This document shows, in pieces, positions 1 through 9,428 of a stretch of DNA of 55,879 nt. The notes beneath the pieces are model-generated. The model was not told where the DNA came from, ran no database searches, and was given only the letters and a program-made list of their open reading frames with translations. Location of the stretch: NCBI GenBank assembly GCA_023091735.1, contig JALKBU010000247.1, forward strand, positions 1 to 55,879, given 5' to 3'. The position numbers and the translations under genes were made by a program. The stretch is from Trichomonas tenax (taxonomy: Eukaryota; Parabasalia; Trichomonadida; Trichomonadidae). Within the stretch, counting starts at the first letter, position 1; every line of letters begins with the position of its first letter.

Positions 1-601
1 TTCCGACACTTTTCACAAACAACAACATGCTTACCGCACGTATGAAACCCATGAAAAATACCCGAAAATCAAGAAAAAAACGATAAAAATAACGTAAAAA
101 GGCTCTAAAATACTAGGTGAGATTTTGGGTGAGTTTTTAGGTTAGATCTCACCTCCTCACCTAAATATATTTTCACACTATTTTGTCATCAATAACTATA
201 AAAATAACTAGGTCTGACACTTTTCATTAACGTACATATCCTATTTTTCAAAATAAGCCCTGGTTCGACATCATAAAATAAACGTACAGAACAAGAAGCG
301 CTACATGTTTTTCGGACTCAGCCCTCGGTAAAACAACCCCTGTATCGTTTGCTACTTTAACCTTAAAATGTGGAAAACGAGGCTCTCCGCCTTATTTGGG
401 GTCATGAATCCTGACTTGGATCCGCGGCGGAGGCGAGCAAGCTCGCCGGCATGCCGCCATATGTGTGTGTAATGTACCCATTAAATTAAAATCACCGATT
501 AATTTAACGATTGAAGTCATATACGAAAAAGATCTAAAAATAAAGAAGACACTCAAAATTTAACGTACTTTTTTGGTCAGTGAAAAATTTTTTTATAAAT
601 T
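1..601. other. intergenic leader region with GC-rich hairpin
   Basis: No gene is recognised here. Most of the stretch is AT-rich. Around 413-460 there is an abrupt GC-rich patch containing a nested hairpin: an outer GCGGC/GCCGC pair (424-428 with 453-457) and an inner perfect 7-bp stem GGCGAGC-AA-GCTCGCC (432-447). The 60 bases before the phosphatase start contain TCAGTGAAAAATTT, a weak match to the start-proximal motif seen at other genes here. Confidence 0.4.
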
Positions 602-1594
602 ATGGATTTAGACGCAATCGAGAAAAAGCTTTTCACAATCATTGATAAACCGCTCGGTACACCCTCAGGAGTCACTGTTGAGGAAATCAATTATCTTTGT
701 GACACTGTTAAAGAGATTTATCTTTCACAACCGATTTTACTTGAATTGAAGGCCCCTCTAACTATTGTTGGAGACATACACGGCCAGTTTCACGATTTAA
801 TAAGAATTTTCGAAGCTAGCGCGTATCCACCAAATCAAAATTTCCTATTTATGGGAGATTACGTTGATAGAGGAAAACAGAGTATAGAAACTGTTTGCCT
901 TCTGTTTATCTATAAGATTAAGTATCCTGATCACTTCTTTATGCTTCGTGGAAATCATGAATGCACATATATCAATAGAATGTACGGATTTTACGATGAG
1001 TGTTGCGAGAACTTCAATTTTGAGGTTTGGAGAACATTCTCTAACGTATTTAATTGCCTACCTATCGCTGCAATTATCGAAGAAAAGATATTTTGCGTGC
1101 ATGGAGGCATTTCTCCAGAACTTAATTCACTCGATCAGATCAAGAACATACACAGACCTTTCGAAATCCCAGAAGATGGCCTTATTGCCGATCTATTATG
1201 GTCAGATCCTTCACCTGAAGCACAAGGATGGGAAGATAACGAACGTGGTGTCTCCTACTGCTTTGGTGCACAGCAGGTGGAAGAATTCAACGCGAAATTC
1301 GGATTTGACTTAGTTTGTCGCGCTCATCAAGCAATTATGGACGGATTCGAGTTTCCATTCCCCGAATCACAGAGTTTAGTTACAGTTTTCTCAGCGCCGA
1401 ACTACTGCAACGAGTATGAGAACAAAGGTGCGATTATGGTCGTCGAAGAAAATCTTTTCTGCAGCTTCAATGTGCTTCCACCGAAGAAGTACGACGATGA
1501 TTTCGAGTTAGAGATCAGAGCAGGCTCACCACCTCGCGGTATGACATGCGATAAAAATGTCCCAATCGAGAACACTGTTAATGTATCAATATAA
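602..1594 (+). CDS. PP1-type serine/threonine protein phosphatase catalytic subunit
   Basis: This 330-residue protein is a metal-dependent PPP-family phosphatase that removes phosphate from Ser/Thr of target proteins. The metal-binding and catalytic motifs are intact and in order: GDIHG (57-61), GDYVDRG (85-91), RGNHE (116-120), CVHGG, then CRAHQ and SAPNYC near the C-terminus. PP1-like signatures include [32 protein letters not shown] and FNCLPIAAI. The length matches PP1 (about 330). The tail after the core is short, acidic, then Ser/Pro-containing. The ATG follows an AT-rich leader. The stop lies in TAAA, the form of the trichomonad 3'-processing signal. Trichomonads usually carry several PP1 paralogues, so this need not be the main one. 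Confidence 0.93.
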   Translation: MDLDAIEKKLFTIIDKPLGTPSGVTVEEINYLCDTVKEIYLSQPILLELKAPLTIVGDIHGQFHDLIRIFEASAYPPNQNFLFMGDYVDRGKQSIETVCLLFIYKIKYPDHFFMLRGNHECTYINRMYGFYDECCENFNFEVWRTFSNVFNCLPIAAIIEEKIFCVHGGISPELNSLDQIKNIHRPFEIPEDGLIADLLWSDPSPEAQGWEDNERGVSYCFGAQQVEEFNAKFGFDLVCRAHQAIMDGFEFPFPESQSLVTVFSAPNYCNEYENKGAIMVVEENLFCSFNVLPPKKYDDDFELEIRAGSPPRGMTCDKNVPIENTVNVSI

Positions 1595-1741
1595 AGGAAT
1601 ACTAAAACTTGTTATAATTTGTTACTAAACTTTTACTCTTTTTTCGTAAAAATCTGGAGATTGAACAAAATTGTTTTTTTGGTAGTTAATATATCATAAC
1701 TTACTGATTATTTACGGAAGAGGAAAGAAAAAATAATAAAT

Positions 1742-2398
1742 TTATTTACAGCAGCCACCATCCTTGTTCGTTTTATCTGCTGGTTTTGTAATATCGACAG
1801 TTTCCTGATTCTTGGCGCTATTTGGTTCAATCTTATGGTCCATAATATACTTGACAAGATATCTTGCAGCTTCCTCTACGTTGGTACGAGAACGAGCCGA
1901 CGTCTCGAAGAATTTCAGGAACTTGTTTTCCCTACAAAACTCTTCCATCTCTTCAGGTGTCTTAGTCCACTTACCCTCATTACAAAGATCGATTTTGTTT
2001 CCTAATAAAAGGCATGGAATCGGCTGTTCCTCGGATGTGAAGACTTTAGAGTCTATATCCTTCTTCCATTCCTTGACCATATCAAGGCTCTGTAATCTTG
2101 TAACATCGAACACAACAAATGCAGCGACGGCTTCTTGGTAATATACACGGGTCATATTTCCGTATCGTTCTTGTCCTGCGATATCCCACAGTTGGAGACT
2201 AATGGTAATTTTTTCATCCCACTCGATTTCTTTCGTAGCGAAGTCAACACCGATTGTTGTTTTATAAAACTCACTGAAAAATCCTTGAACGTACTGTCTG
2301 ATTAAAGATGTCTTTCCTGTACCCATTTCGCCAACGACAAGGACCTTCAAGACTTTCTTGATTGGGCCCTGGTCTTCGCCATTAGACACGTCGACCAT
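1742..2398 (-). CDS. Rab32/38-like small GTPase
   Basis: This 218-residue Ras-superfamily GTPase is expected to control vesicle traffic on a specific endomembrane. Visible nucleotide-binding motifs are GEMGTGKTS (residues 23-31), an effector region with KTTIGVDFA, WDIAGQERY, GNKID and ETSAR. The IAGQ variant of the usual TAGQ box, followed by GNMTRVYY, is characteristic of the Rab32/Rab38/Rab29 branch, whose members act on lysosome-related organelles and mitochondria in other eukaryotes. The C-terminus ends GGCCK, giving a double-cysteine geranylgeranylation site one residue from the end. The stop sits in TAAA. The gene converges on the PP1 gene, about 150 bases apart. The subfamily call is by motif only. 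Confidence 0.9.
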   Translation of the reverse strand: MVDVSNGEDQGPIKKVLKVLVVGEMGTGKTSLIRQYVQGFFSEFYKTTIGVDFATKEIEWDEKITISLQLWDIAGQERYGNMTRVYYQEAVAAFVVFDVTRLQSLDMVKEWKKDIDSKVFTSEEQPIPCLLLGNKIDLCNEGKWTKTPEEMEEFCRENKFLKFFETSARSRTNVEEAARYLVKYIMDHKIEPNSAKNQETVDITKPADKTNKDGGCCK

Positions 2399-3425
2399 TA
2401 CTTTTTTTTCTGGTTTTGAATTAAACCGTTGGGTTTCTAATGCTTACAATATTTTTTTCTTTCTTTTTTCATCTATTTTTATTTCTTTTTTTGGATATTG
2501 CATATTATGGTATATCTAAAAATCATGTAATTTTTGAGATTTACTTTTTAATATCATTTTTATTTGATTTTTAAATTCTCTATATTCTATAGTATCTAGA
2601 TGTCAAATTATTTTAAAAATATTTCAATTTTTTGTAATCAAAAAACTTATTTATTCGTTATTTAACATCTACATCATATGTAGATTATTACAAATAATAT
2701 AATTTTGATTTTTAATTTTTGTATTTTGATTTTATTATAAATTATAAATCTATGATCAATGTATTGTTTAAAAATTAAATTTATTTTGAAAAATTCCTGT
2801 GTTTTATCTTAAATTGAAATGAATTGGACATTTGGATTAAGATTATTATGCTTGTCTTTGTTAATTTGCTTTTTCTCTTTTAGTATTATATAACTATCAT
2901 ATAGAGAATTGATAATTTGTTACCGAACTACAGATATCATTTCGATTTTTGTTATTACGCAAAGATTCGACTATTCTCAGTATTGAAACGATATGTGTTT
3001 GAAAAGTTATAGATCATCATATGAGAGTACTTTGACAGTTCCCAATTTATGATTTGATGAGATATTTTTGGTAGACTAATTAGTGGATAACTATTTATTC
3101 ATTTGAATATTCATTAACTACTTTATTTTAATTGATCACATCAATAATGTCATTCGATTCATATGTTTTTCACAATAAAAGATATTTCATCTTTATAAAT
3201 CCTTTATATATTGCTATCGGGCATTTACAAAGATACAATATACATAATTTTAAATCGAAGGATATACACATTTACTTTTAAAGAATCAATATGATATTAA
3301 TGCTTATTTATTCATGTATCAGGTATGTATAAGTACAAATATCGTATATTAATGATTTATATTAATAACATGTGTGGAGAAAAGAAATAACACAATTTGT
3401 TGTATTGAGAAGAAATATCTGATAA
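2399..3425. other. gene-free AT-rich spacer
   Basis: This is about 1 kb of very AT-rich sequence between divergent transcription units. I see no coding signature, RNA gene or clear repeat apart from A/T runs. Regulatory DNA for the Rab32-like gene may lie at its left end. Confidence 0.4.
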
Positions 3426-3671
3426 CAATTTATCAATTTTAGACAATATGAACTCATCGGTAAAATATATTTGAGTTGTGTGATCCATTGCAATGGGTTA
3501 TTTTCTTCAAATAAAAATGATTATGAGATGATCAAATATCTACCAATAATCAATATCGATGATGCACGGCTATATAGTTTTAAAGCATTGGTGATAAGTA
3601 AAATCATAGTGAATGAATTATGTCCGAATATTACTCTGCCTGTAAGAACGAAAAATGAAATATTGGAGTAG
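3426..3671 (+). pseudogene. short open frame without ATG, possible gene fragment
   Basis: An open frame of about 80 codons follows an in-frame TAA and has no ATG near its beginning; the first candidate initiator in it is a TTG at 3471. The composition (YELIGKIYLSC, NDYEMIKYLP) looks protein-like but I do not recognise the family. It could be the 3' end of a decayed gene, or chance. The region upstream shows no continuation. Confidence 0.2.
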
Positions 3672-3876
3672 AAATAAGGTTCTGTTAAAAACTCACGTAA
3701 ACTGTCATAAAGTCAGATTTCAAACCATCCATTCTACAAAATTCGGATTTTAACCGACAAACAAGCTATTTATAGGCTAGAAAGCATAGAGAAGAAAGGA
3801 AAAAGGAAAACTATGTTTTGTCCCAGATCAAACACACTCTGTCAATTTTTGAGAGGTTACACTTGGCCTTTTTTTA

Positions 3877-4326
3877 ATGATTGGTGGAAAGACCGGCCAC
3901 AAGGGTTTCCAGGCACGCGAAATCCCAGCAGACCTCTTCGTCAATGCCCTCGCTAAGCACTTAGAGGAATCTCACGTCATCGCAGCTCCAGAGTGGGCTG
4001 ATCTCGTTAAGACAGCTTCATTGAAGCAGATGCCACCAACAAAGCAGAACTGGTGGTACATCCGTGCTGCTGCTGTCGCTCGCCAAATCTACATGCACCA
4101 CACAGCTTCACTCTCCGGCCTCGTTTTCCACTACGGCGCTAACCTCAAGGCTGTCACAATGCCAAAGCACCACCACAACGCTTCCCAGAAGGTTATCCGC
4201 ACAATCCTCAAGCAGTTCGAGCAGGCTCAGCTCGTCAATATCTCTGAGGGCCAGGGCCGCCAGCTCACAGCTAAGGGCCAGAAGCTCCTTGATATGATTG
4301 CTAACGAGTGTGGAAAGAACCTCTAA
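3877..4326 (+). CDS. RPS19: 40S ribosomal protein S19 (eS19)
   Basis: This 149-residue component of the small ribosomal subunit takes part in 18S rRNA maturation and sits at the 40S head. Family landmarks are present in order: the N-terminal helix with ALAKHLEES, APEWADLVKT, the highly conserved NWWYIRAAAVARQIYM, then FHYGANLKAVTMPKHHH and the C-terminal ARQLTAKGQ-type segment (here GRQLTAKGQKLLDMI). The gene is markedly richer in G/C-ending codons than its surroundings, as expected for a very highly expressed trichomonad gene. The stop overlaps TAAA. The GTGACA-type start motif found elsewhere is absent; the 30 bases before the ATG instead contain GGTTACACTTGGCC followed by a T run. The ATG chosen gives a slightly longer, basic N-terminus. 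Confidence 0.95.
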   Translation: MIGGKTGHKGFQAREIPADLFVNALAKHLEESHVIAAPEWADLVKTASLKQMPPTKQNWWYIRAAAVARQIYMHHTASLSGLVFHYGANLKAVTMPKHHHNASQKVIRTILKQFEQAQLVNISEGQGRQLTAKGQKLLDMIANECGKNL

Positions 4327-4695
4327 AGCCACAAATATTTAAAATACCTTACTTTTTATAATAAGAAATTTTTGATCGTTTCTTTTTCACTTACACCCTT
4401 ACGAGCTTATTGAAATCTCTTCAAATTTCTTCATTCTTTTAGCCCAAAATTTTGGTAATAACGAAAATATTTCGATATTTTTGGTCTTATCAAAATTAAC
4501 CAATCGTATAATAGCTTGTGAAAAAGTAATCATGTTTCATGGTACAACCAATAGATTTTGAGAAAACATATTGAAAAAAATATAAGATTTGATGTTTTTC
4601 TTTGGAACTCAGGATATAAGCTATATGGTTATAGAGATGTTTAAATTTGAAGCTAATTTGGGATGAGAAAAAAATAGTTATACGACCGTTAAACA

Positions 4696-4705
4696 AAAAG
4701 TGACT
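4696..4705 (+). promoter_or_regulatory. AAAAGTGAC start-proximal motif
   Basis: AAAAGTGACT lies 5 bases before the ATG at 4711. The same core is seen immediately upstream of several other genes in this window, on both strands. It is a candidate initiator or core promoter element. Confidence 0.4.
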
Positions 4706-4710
4706 AAAAT

Positions 4711-4926
4711 ATGTGTAAAGAAGCTGATGCGGGTGCAGACCCTGAATTAGCGAGAATTCCAACGAATATTCCTGATCCAGGACAGAAACCTGCACCGCCT
4801 GAAAACCCTTTGAATCCAACACGTCATTTAACTAAATATAGCACATCAACAACAAATCTCGATGGAAAAGATGAACTTCCTGATATAGAATTATCGCAAG
4901 TTACTGATTCTAAGAACTCTGACTAA
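4711..4926 (+). CDS. small acidic hypothetical protein (71 aa)
   Basis: I do not recognise this family. The 71-residue product is hydrophilic and proline-rich in its first half (DPGQKPAPPENP) and Ser/Thr/Asp-rich in the second half, with no membrane segment or signal peptide; it is probably disordered. The main reason to accept it is context: the ATG is preceded at 5 bases by AAAAGTGACT, the start motif shared with larger, clearly real genes here. An open frame of 108 codons on the opposite strand (4496-4822) overlaps it but has no such support. Confidence 0.5.
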   Translation: MCKEADAGADPELARIPTNIPDPGQKPAPPENPLNPTRHLTKYSTSTTNLDGKDELPDIELSQVTDSKNSD

Positions 4927-5328
4927 TTTATTTCTCAATTTTTATACTTATTTTATATGCGAAATTTTATAAATCAACTGTAATCACTTTTGTCCTTTAT
5001 CATTCAATTCCATATCTAAAGTATCTCTATAACATTGATTGTAACAACTTAATTTTGAAAATTGAAATTTGATATTTTATATAGTTTTCATATAGAATAA
5101 TAACATTATATATTTAAAAAGTGTGACTTGATTTATGTCTATTATGATAGTTATTTGAGATAATATTAAATAATTTTTCATTTTACTTAATAACACTATA
5201 AACAGCCAATATTTAAAGAATGCTATATATTATGAAAGCTATTTTTAGATATTATGTTTAATATTTTTGAAAATTATGAAATTTATGTTAGTTTTGATAG
5301 ATATATTTATTACAGTACATATATATAA
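4927..5328. other. AT-rich spacer
   Basis: About 400 bases between two convergent genes. I see no gene or structured element beyond A/T runs. Confidence 0.4.
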
Positions 5329-6468
5329 TTATTTGTCTAGCCATGATTGACACCAATTATTCATTTGTGTTTGCAAAGTATAATATAATTGAAGGAAGTT
5401 GCAGTTTCCAAAGATTCCAACACTAATAATGGATGGATCGAATATCTCCGAGAGTTCTATTGGCAAAAACAAGTAACCACCAACATCAAATATTGATGTG
5501 AATGTTATATTCATTGGGCACCAGAAATAATGTGTCCTCTGGTAACCCTTTGATATTACTTCGAAATTTTCTTTAAATTTCAAATAATGAGCTTCATTGA
5601 TAACTAATCTCTTCAAGTGGTCATTAAATATCTTTTCTTCAAACAGTGCTAAGATGGCTGCATAGTTCCTGGCTATGTAATACGATTCGTATGAATCTTT
5701 AAGGATGGATCCCGTTACAACTGCTTTTTCTTGTGATTTTGATGTTGTGTAAACGATTGAGTCCGAATAATTCGATCTTCCTGTTGGAAATAGGTCCATT
5801 GGCTGCACAAGGATCTGATATTTAGAGTCTTGAGTGAATTTGCTTAAGTATTTGTTAGGGATGACCCAATTATCGAAATTCTTATCATTAAGAAGGAGAA
5901 ATTCGAAAACAGATGTTAAATCTCTAGCGAGCTTTGGGTGATTTTCAACACCCAGGACATAACAAAGATAATAGTCTCTTCCTGGCCTTTCATTTTGCTT
6001 TTGAGAGATACCATCAAAGAAATAGGCGCGAGACTTATCAACAATGAAAAACTTAGCGCGTAGAGTGTGATTTTTGTGATTAAACTGTGTGTATTCTACT
6101 CTTTCCGGAAAATAACTTTTATCCATGTCAGAATAGACTCTAATCTTGACATTTTTGTTCAGATCGTCTAGTTTTTTGAAAAATTCATAGTATGTTTCAT
6201 TATATAAAGCAGAAGAGATTGCAATGTCAATACTCTGTTTAACTGTCTTAAAAATCAATGAAATGTTTGCTAAGCAGTCCGCTCTTCTTGGAGAGTAAGT
6301 TAGAGTGTTGAGAACCTTGTTTTCGTTCCAATCTGAATCATTAAATTCATTAATCAGCGATAAAGGCGTCACAATGACCGTTATCAGAGAGCATATGGCC
6401 AAAACTATCCACGGTGTTATCTGTTTTATCGATAATTTACCAAATTTCCTTAGAAGTGATTTCTTCAT
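5329..6468 (-). CDS. PLD3/PLD4-like type II membrane protein, catalytic motifs degenerate
   Basis: This 379-residue protein has a basic N-terminus followed by one hydrophobic signal-anchor (about residues 19-40), then a lumenal domain resembling the PLD3/PLD4 branch of the phospholipase D superfamily. The best match is HTLRAKFFIVD (134-144), aligned to the first HxKxxxxD motif, followed by ARDLTSVFEFLLL, which closely resembles the PLD3 segment after it. The key histidine is replaced by arginine (R137), while K139 and D144 remain. The second motif region near the C-terminus (LFLPIELSEIF, then VGIFGN) lacks both His and Lys. Family members act in the endolysosomal lumen as exonucleases or lipases. 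This copy is predicted to be catalytically inactive and may be a binding or structural paralogue. The ATG precedes Lys-Lys and the signal anchor. Confidence 0.7.
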   Translation of the reverse strand: MKKSLLRKFGKLSIKQITPWIVLAICSLITVIVTPLSLINEFNDSDWNENKVLNTLTYSPRRADCLANISLIFKTVKQSIDIAISSALYNETYYEFFKKLDDLNKNVKIRVYSDMDKSYFPERVEYTQFNHKNHTLRAKFFIVDKSRAYFFDGISQKQNERPGRDYYLCYVLGVENHPKLARDLTSVFEFLLLNDKNFDNWVIPNKYLSKFTQDSKYQILVQPMDLFPTGRSNYSDSIVYTTSKSQEKAVVTGSILKDSYESYYIARNYAAILALFEEKIFNDHLKRLVINEAHYLKFKENFEVISKGYQRTHYFWCPMNITFTSIFDVGGYLFLPIELSEIFDPSIISVGIFGNCNFLQLYYTLQTQMNNWCQSWLDK

Positions 6469-6592
6469 AAATCTAATGATATTTTGAAAATTTATATTTT
6501 AAAAGTTTATGTTTTGAAAAAAAAAGAAAAGATTTGAATGTTTTCTATATAATTTAACTGTTTATGTTTTGTACCGGAGAAAAAAAGTCAAT

Positions 6593-8536
6593 TTAGAGGT
6601 CATCGTGCTCCACGTTAGCCTCGCCTGTCTCAGCATCGGCATCAGCCTCAGCACCAGCGCCGGCACCAGCCGAGCTCTTCTTTGGAAGGAGTGGTTCGAG
6701 CTGCTCCTTAAGCTCCTTAAGCTTCTCGTCGTAGACGTCCTTCTCCTCCTCCTTGTGGTCATCGACCCACTTGGATGTCTCTTCAAGGATCTCCTTGATC
6801 TTATCCTTTGTATCCTGATCGATGGCTGTGTTCTTTTCATCATCGACTGTGTTGCGGATACCAATGCAGTACTGCTCGAGCTGGTTGCGAGCCTCAGCAG
6901 CACGGCGGAGTCTCTCATCCTCGTCCTTCATTTCCTCGGCCTTCCTGATAGCCTCTTCACGCTGGGCTTCAGAGAGACGAGCTTCCTGAGCGTTGATTGT
7001 GATGGATTCGCGGGACTTGGAGGCCTTATCTTCGGCAGAAACGAAGAGCATACCGTTGGAGTCGATTTCGAATGTAACTTCGATCTGTGGGACACCACGT
7101 GGGGCTGGTTTGATGCCGTTAAGGTCGAATGAACCGAGCTCGTGGTTATCCTTTGTCATTGGGCGCTCACCTTCGAAGACCTGGATCTTAACCTGCTCCT
7201 GGTTATCAGAAGCTGTGGTGAAAATCTTGGACTTGGATGTTGGAACACGGGAGTTACGTGGGATAAGAGCGGCCATGACACCACCCTGTGTCTCGATACC
7301 GAGTGTGAGTGGGTTAACGTTGACAAGAATGACATCACCTGGGTTCTCATCATCGGAAAGAACAGCAGCCTGGACAGCAGCACCGTGAGCAACAGCTTCA
7401 TCTGGGTTGACAGCCTTGGATGGTTCCTTGCCGTTGAAGAAGGACTTAACAAGCTGCTGAACCTTTGGAATACGTGTAGAACCACCGACAAGAACGACAT
7501 CATCGATTTCGGACTTTGTGAGACCAGCATCCTTAAGAACCTGGGAAACTGGATCCATGCACTTCTTGAAGAGATCGTTGTTGATCTCCTCGAAACGAGC
7601 ACGTGTGAGTGTCTCAGTGAAGTCTTCGCCATCCATGAAGTTTTCAATTTCGACGTTGACCTGTGGCAATGTGGAAAGTGTGTGCTTAGCCTTCTCGGCC
7701 TCGCGCTTCAGCTTAGCCATAGCCTTAGCATTCTTGGATGGGTCCTTGCCTGTCTTCTTCTGGTAGGCCTTGCGGAGGTACTCGATTGTACGATCATCAA
7801 AGTCTTCACCACCAAGGTGTGTATCACCACCTGTAGCAAGAACTTCGAAGAGACCATCATCGACAGCAAGGCAGGAAACATCAAATGTACCACCACCAAG
7901 GTCGAAAACGAGAATCTTCTTAGAGCCCTTCTTGTTAAGGCCGTAAGCAAGAGAGGCTGCTGTTGGTTCGTTAAGGATACGAACGACGTTGAGGCCAGCG
8001 ATTGTACCAGCATCAGCTGTAGCCTTACGCTGGGCATCGTTGAAGTAAGCTGGGCATGTGACGACAGCGTTCTTGACTGGGCGGCCAAGGTACTCCTCAG
8101 CGATTGTCTTCATCTTAGCAAGAACCATAGCTGAGATTTCTTCTGGAGAATAGTGCTCTGTCTTGCCCTTGTATTGGACTTCGACGAATGGACGGTTATC
8201 CTGGTCGATAACCTTGTATGGGAGACGCTTTAATTCTTTCTGGACTTCCTTATCAGAGTAGCGGAGACCCATGACACGCTTGATAGCGAAAATTGTGTTA
8301 TGTGGGTTGTTTGCCATTTGGTGCTTGGCGGCTTCACCGACAAGTCTATCGCGGTCAGAGAAAGAGACAACAGATGGTGTGATACGGGAACCGGCTTCGT
8401 TAGCGATGATATCGACTTTGCCGTTCTGGTAAATAGCGACACATGAGTATGTCGTACCAAGATCGATACCGATGACGGTACCTAACTTCTCTTTAGTTTC
8501 CTCGGCGCGGAGGAGGGACAGTAAAGAGAAAAACAT
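6593..8536 (-). CDS. BiP: ER-resident Hsp70 chaperone (BiP/GRP78 type)
   Basis: This 647-residue Hsp70 folds proteins in the endoplasmic reticulum using ATP. The ATPase domain shows IDLGTTYSC (24-32), [22 protein letters not shown] and [12 protein letters not shown]; the substrate-binding domain follows ([19 protein letters not shown]). The N-terminus begins with a short hydrophobic stretch ([11 protein letters not shown]) that serves as a signal peptide, and the protein ends in HDDL, an ER-retrieval-type tetrapeptide differing from KDEL/HDEL by Glu to Asp. Before the tail is a low-complexity Ala/Gly/Glu/Asp segment. Codons strongly favour G/C endings, marking high expression. That bias also leaves long spurious open frames on the opposite strand. 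The stop overlaps TAAA. The upstream region carries several TGTCACATTTT copies at 8844-8935. Confidence 0.97.
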   Translation of the reverse strand: MFFSLLSLLRAEETKEKLGTVIGIDLGTTYSCVAIYQNGKVDIIANEAGSRITPSVVSFSDRDRLVGEAAKHQMANNPHNTIFAIKRVMGLRYSDKEVQKELKRLPYKVIDQDNRPFVEVQYKGKTEHYSPEEISAMVLAKMKTIAEEYLGRPVKNAVVTCPAYFNDAQRKATADAGTIAGLNVVRILNEPTAASLAYGLNKKGSKKILVFDLGGGTFDVSCLAVDDGLFEVLATGGDTHLGGEDFDDRTIEYLRKAYQKKTGKDPSKNAKAMAKLKREAEKAKHTLSTLPQVNVEIENFMDGEDFTETLTRARFEEINNDLFKKCMDPVSQVLKDAGLTKSEIDDVVLVGGSTRIPKVQQLVKSFFNGKEPSKAVNPDEAVAHGAAVQAAVLSDDENPGDVILVNVNPLTLGIETQGGVMAALIPRNSRVPTSKSKIFTTASDNQEQVKIQVFEGERPMTKDNHELGSFDLNGIKPAPRGVPQIEVTFEIDSNGMLFVSAEDKASKSRESITINAQEARLSEAQREEAIRKAEEMKDEDERLRRAAEARNQLEQYCIGIRNTVDDEKNTAIDQDTKDKIKEILEETSKWVDDHKEEEKDVYDEKLKELKEQLEPLLPKKSSAGAGAGAEADADAETGEANVEHDDL

Positions 8537-8843
8537 TTATATTTTTTAAACTAAAATGGCTGACCAAGTAAAGCTCTTAAAAATTTTTGCTGAATCAGGT
8601 CACTTTTGGATTCCAACCAAACAAACAACCAACTAACCATCTCAAAAGCTTATATTCCGCTTTTTGTTCGCATAGCATTATTTGGCCGCATTTGTAAACT
8701 ACTCAATTCTTTTATAGATGCATTTCTAACAGCCACTGTAATTCGATTTTCCTCTTTGAGTTATTTCGAAATACCGAAAAATCTTTGATATTTGATTATG
8801 TAAAGGATTTTTTGTTATTTACAGTTCTCGATTTTATTCATAC

Positions 8844-8935
8844 TGTCACATTTTTTCTGTAAATTATTCAATTTTGTCACATTTTTGTGAAATTGCCACA
8901 ATTTTTTTTTTCACATTTTTTCACTTCCAAAATCA
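8844..8935 (-). promoter_or_regulatory. cluster of TGTCACATTTT-type repeats upstream of BiP
   Basis: TGTCACATTTTTT occurs at 8844, TGTCACATTTTTG at 8875, and TTTCACATTTTTTCAC around 8920; a partial copy, TGCCACAATTTT, lies between. Read on the minus strand these are AAAATGTGACA, close to the start-proximal motif of other genes here. The cluster lies about 310-400 bases upstream of the BiP start codon. Whether it regulates BiP or belongs to an unrecognised promoter is not known. Confidence 0.25.
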
Positions 8936-8936
8936 A

Positions 8937-9422
8937 AAGTTTTGACTCCTTCCTTCAGCGCAACTCTCCACCTGTTAACACAGAATACATCTTATTAGTT
9001 TCGAGTACTGTTGTCGATGGTCTTTCATTCAAAATCGAGATATTTGGTTGATTGGAAAAACGATTAAAAATAAATTTTTTCAACTCACAAAAATAAATGG
9101 TCGGAGTCAGACCCTTTATTATTGTCTATTTTTTGACTAATAGCGTTAGCAACACCATCAACTGCTTCAGTGCATCAATACCAATACGTTTTTGGCCGCA
9201 TTTTGGTTTTATATTATCACTTTTCAAAAATGTCGGAATCTTCAGGAAATAACTTAGCGACATACTCACTGATATATGTGCATACTACATCTTGAGTCCA
9301 AAGTTTAAATTATTTTAATTCTCATATTTGAATGGTTCAATTTTATTTTATTGAGAGATTTATATTACGCTGTTGATGTTGTGATTAATGCAAAAGAGAA
9401 TTTTGTGTTTTGTGATGAATTT
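8937..9422. other. spacer with possible degenerate coding traces
   Basis: No intact gene. On the minus strand around 9090-9235 there are short protein-like stretches interrupted by stops (for example AKLFPEDSDIFEK and KCGQKRIGIDALK in different frames), suggesting a decayed gene I cannot identify. The rest is AT-rich. Confidence 0.25.
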
Positions 9423-9428
9423 TAAATT

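Noticed and set aside
230..260. GGTTCGA resembling a tRNA B box
   Set aside because: The following bases do not give the conserved NTCC and no A box or acceptor stem is present. The same word at 47990 fails for the same reasons.
4496..4822. 108-codon frame on the minus strand
   Set aside because: It overlaps the 71-codon plus-strand gene that has the start motif, lacks any such motif itself and has chance-like hydrophobic composition.
6569..8134. Several long open frames on the strand opposite BiP
   Set aside because: They are explained by the strong G/C-ending codon bias of BiP, which suppresses stops on the complementary strand; their translations have no recognisable features.
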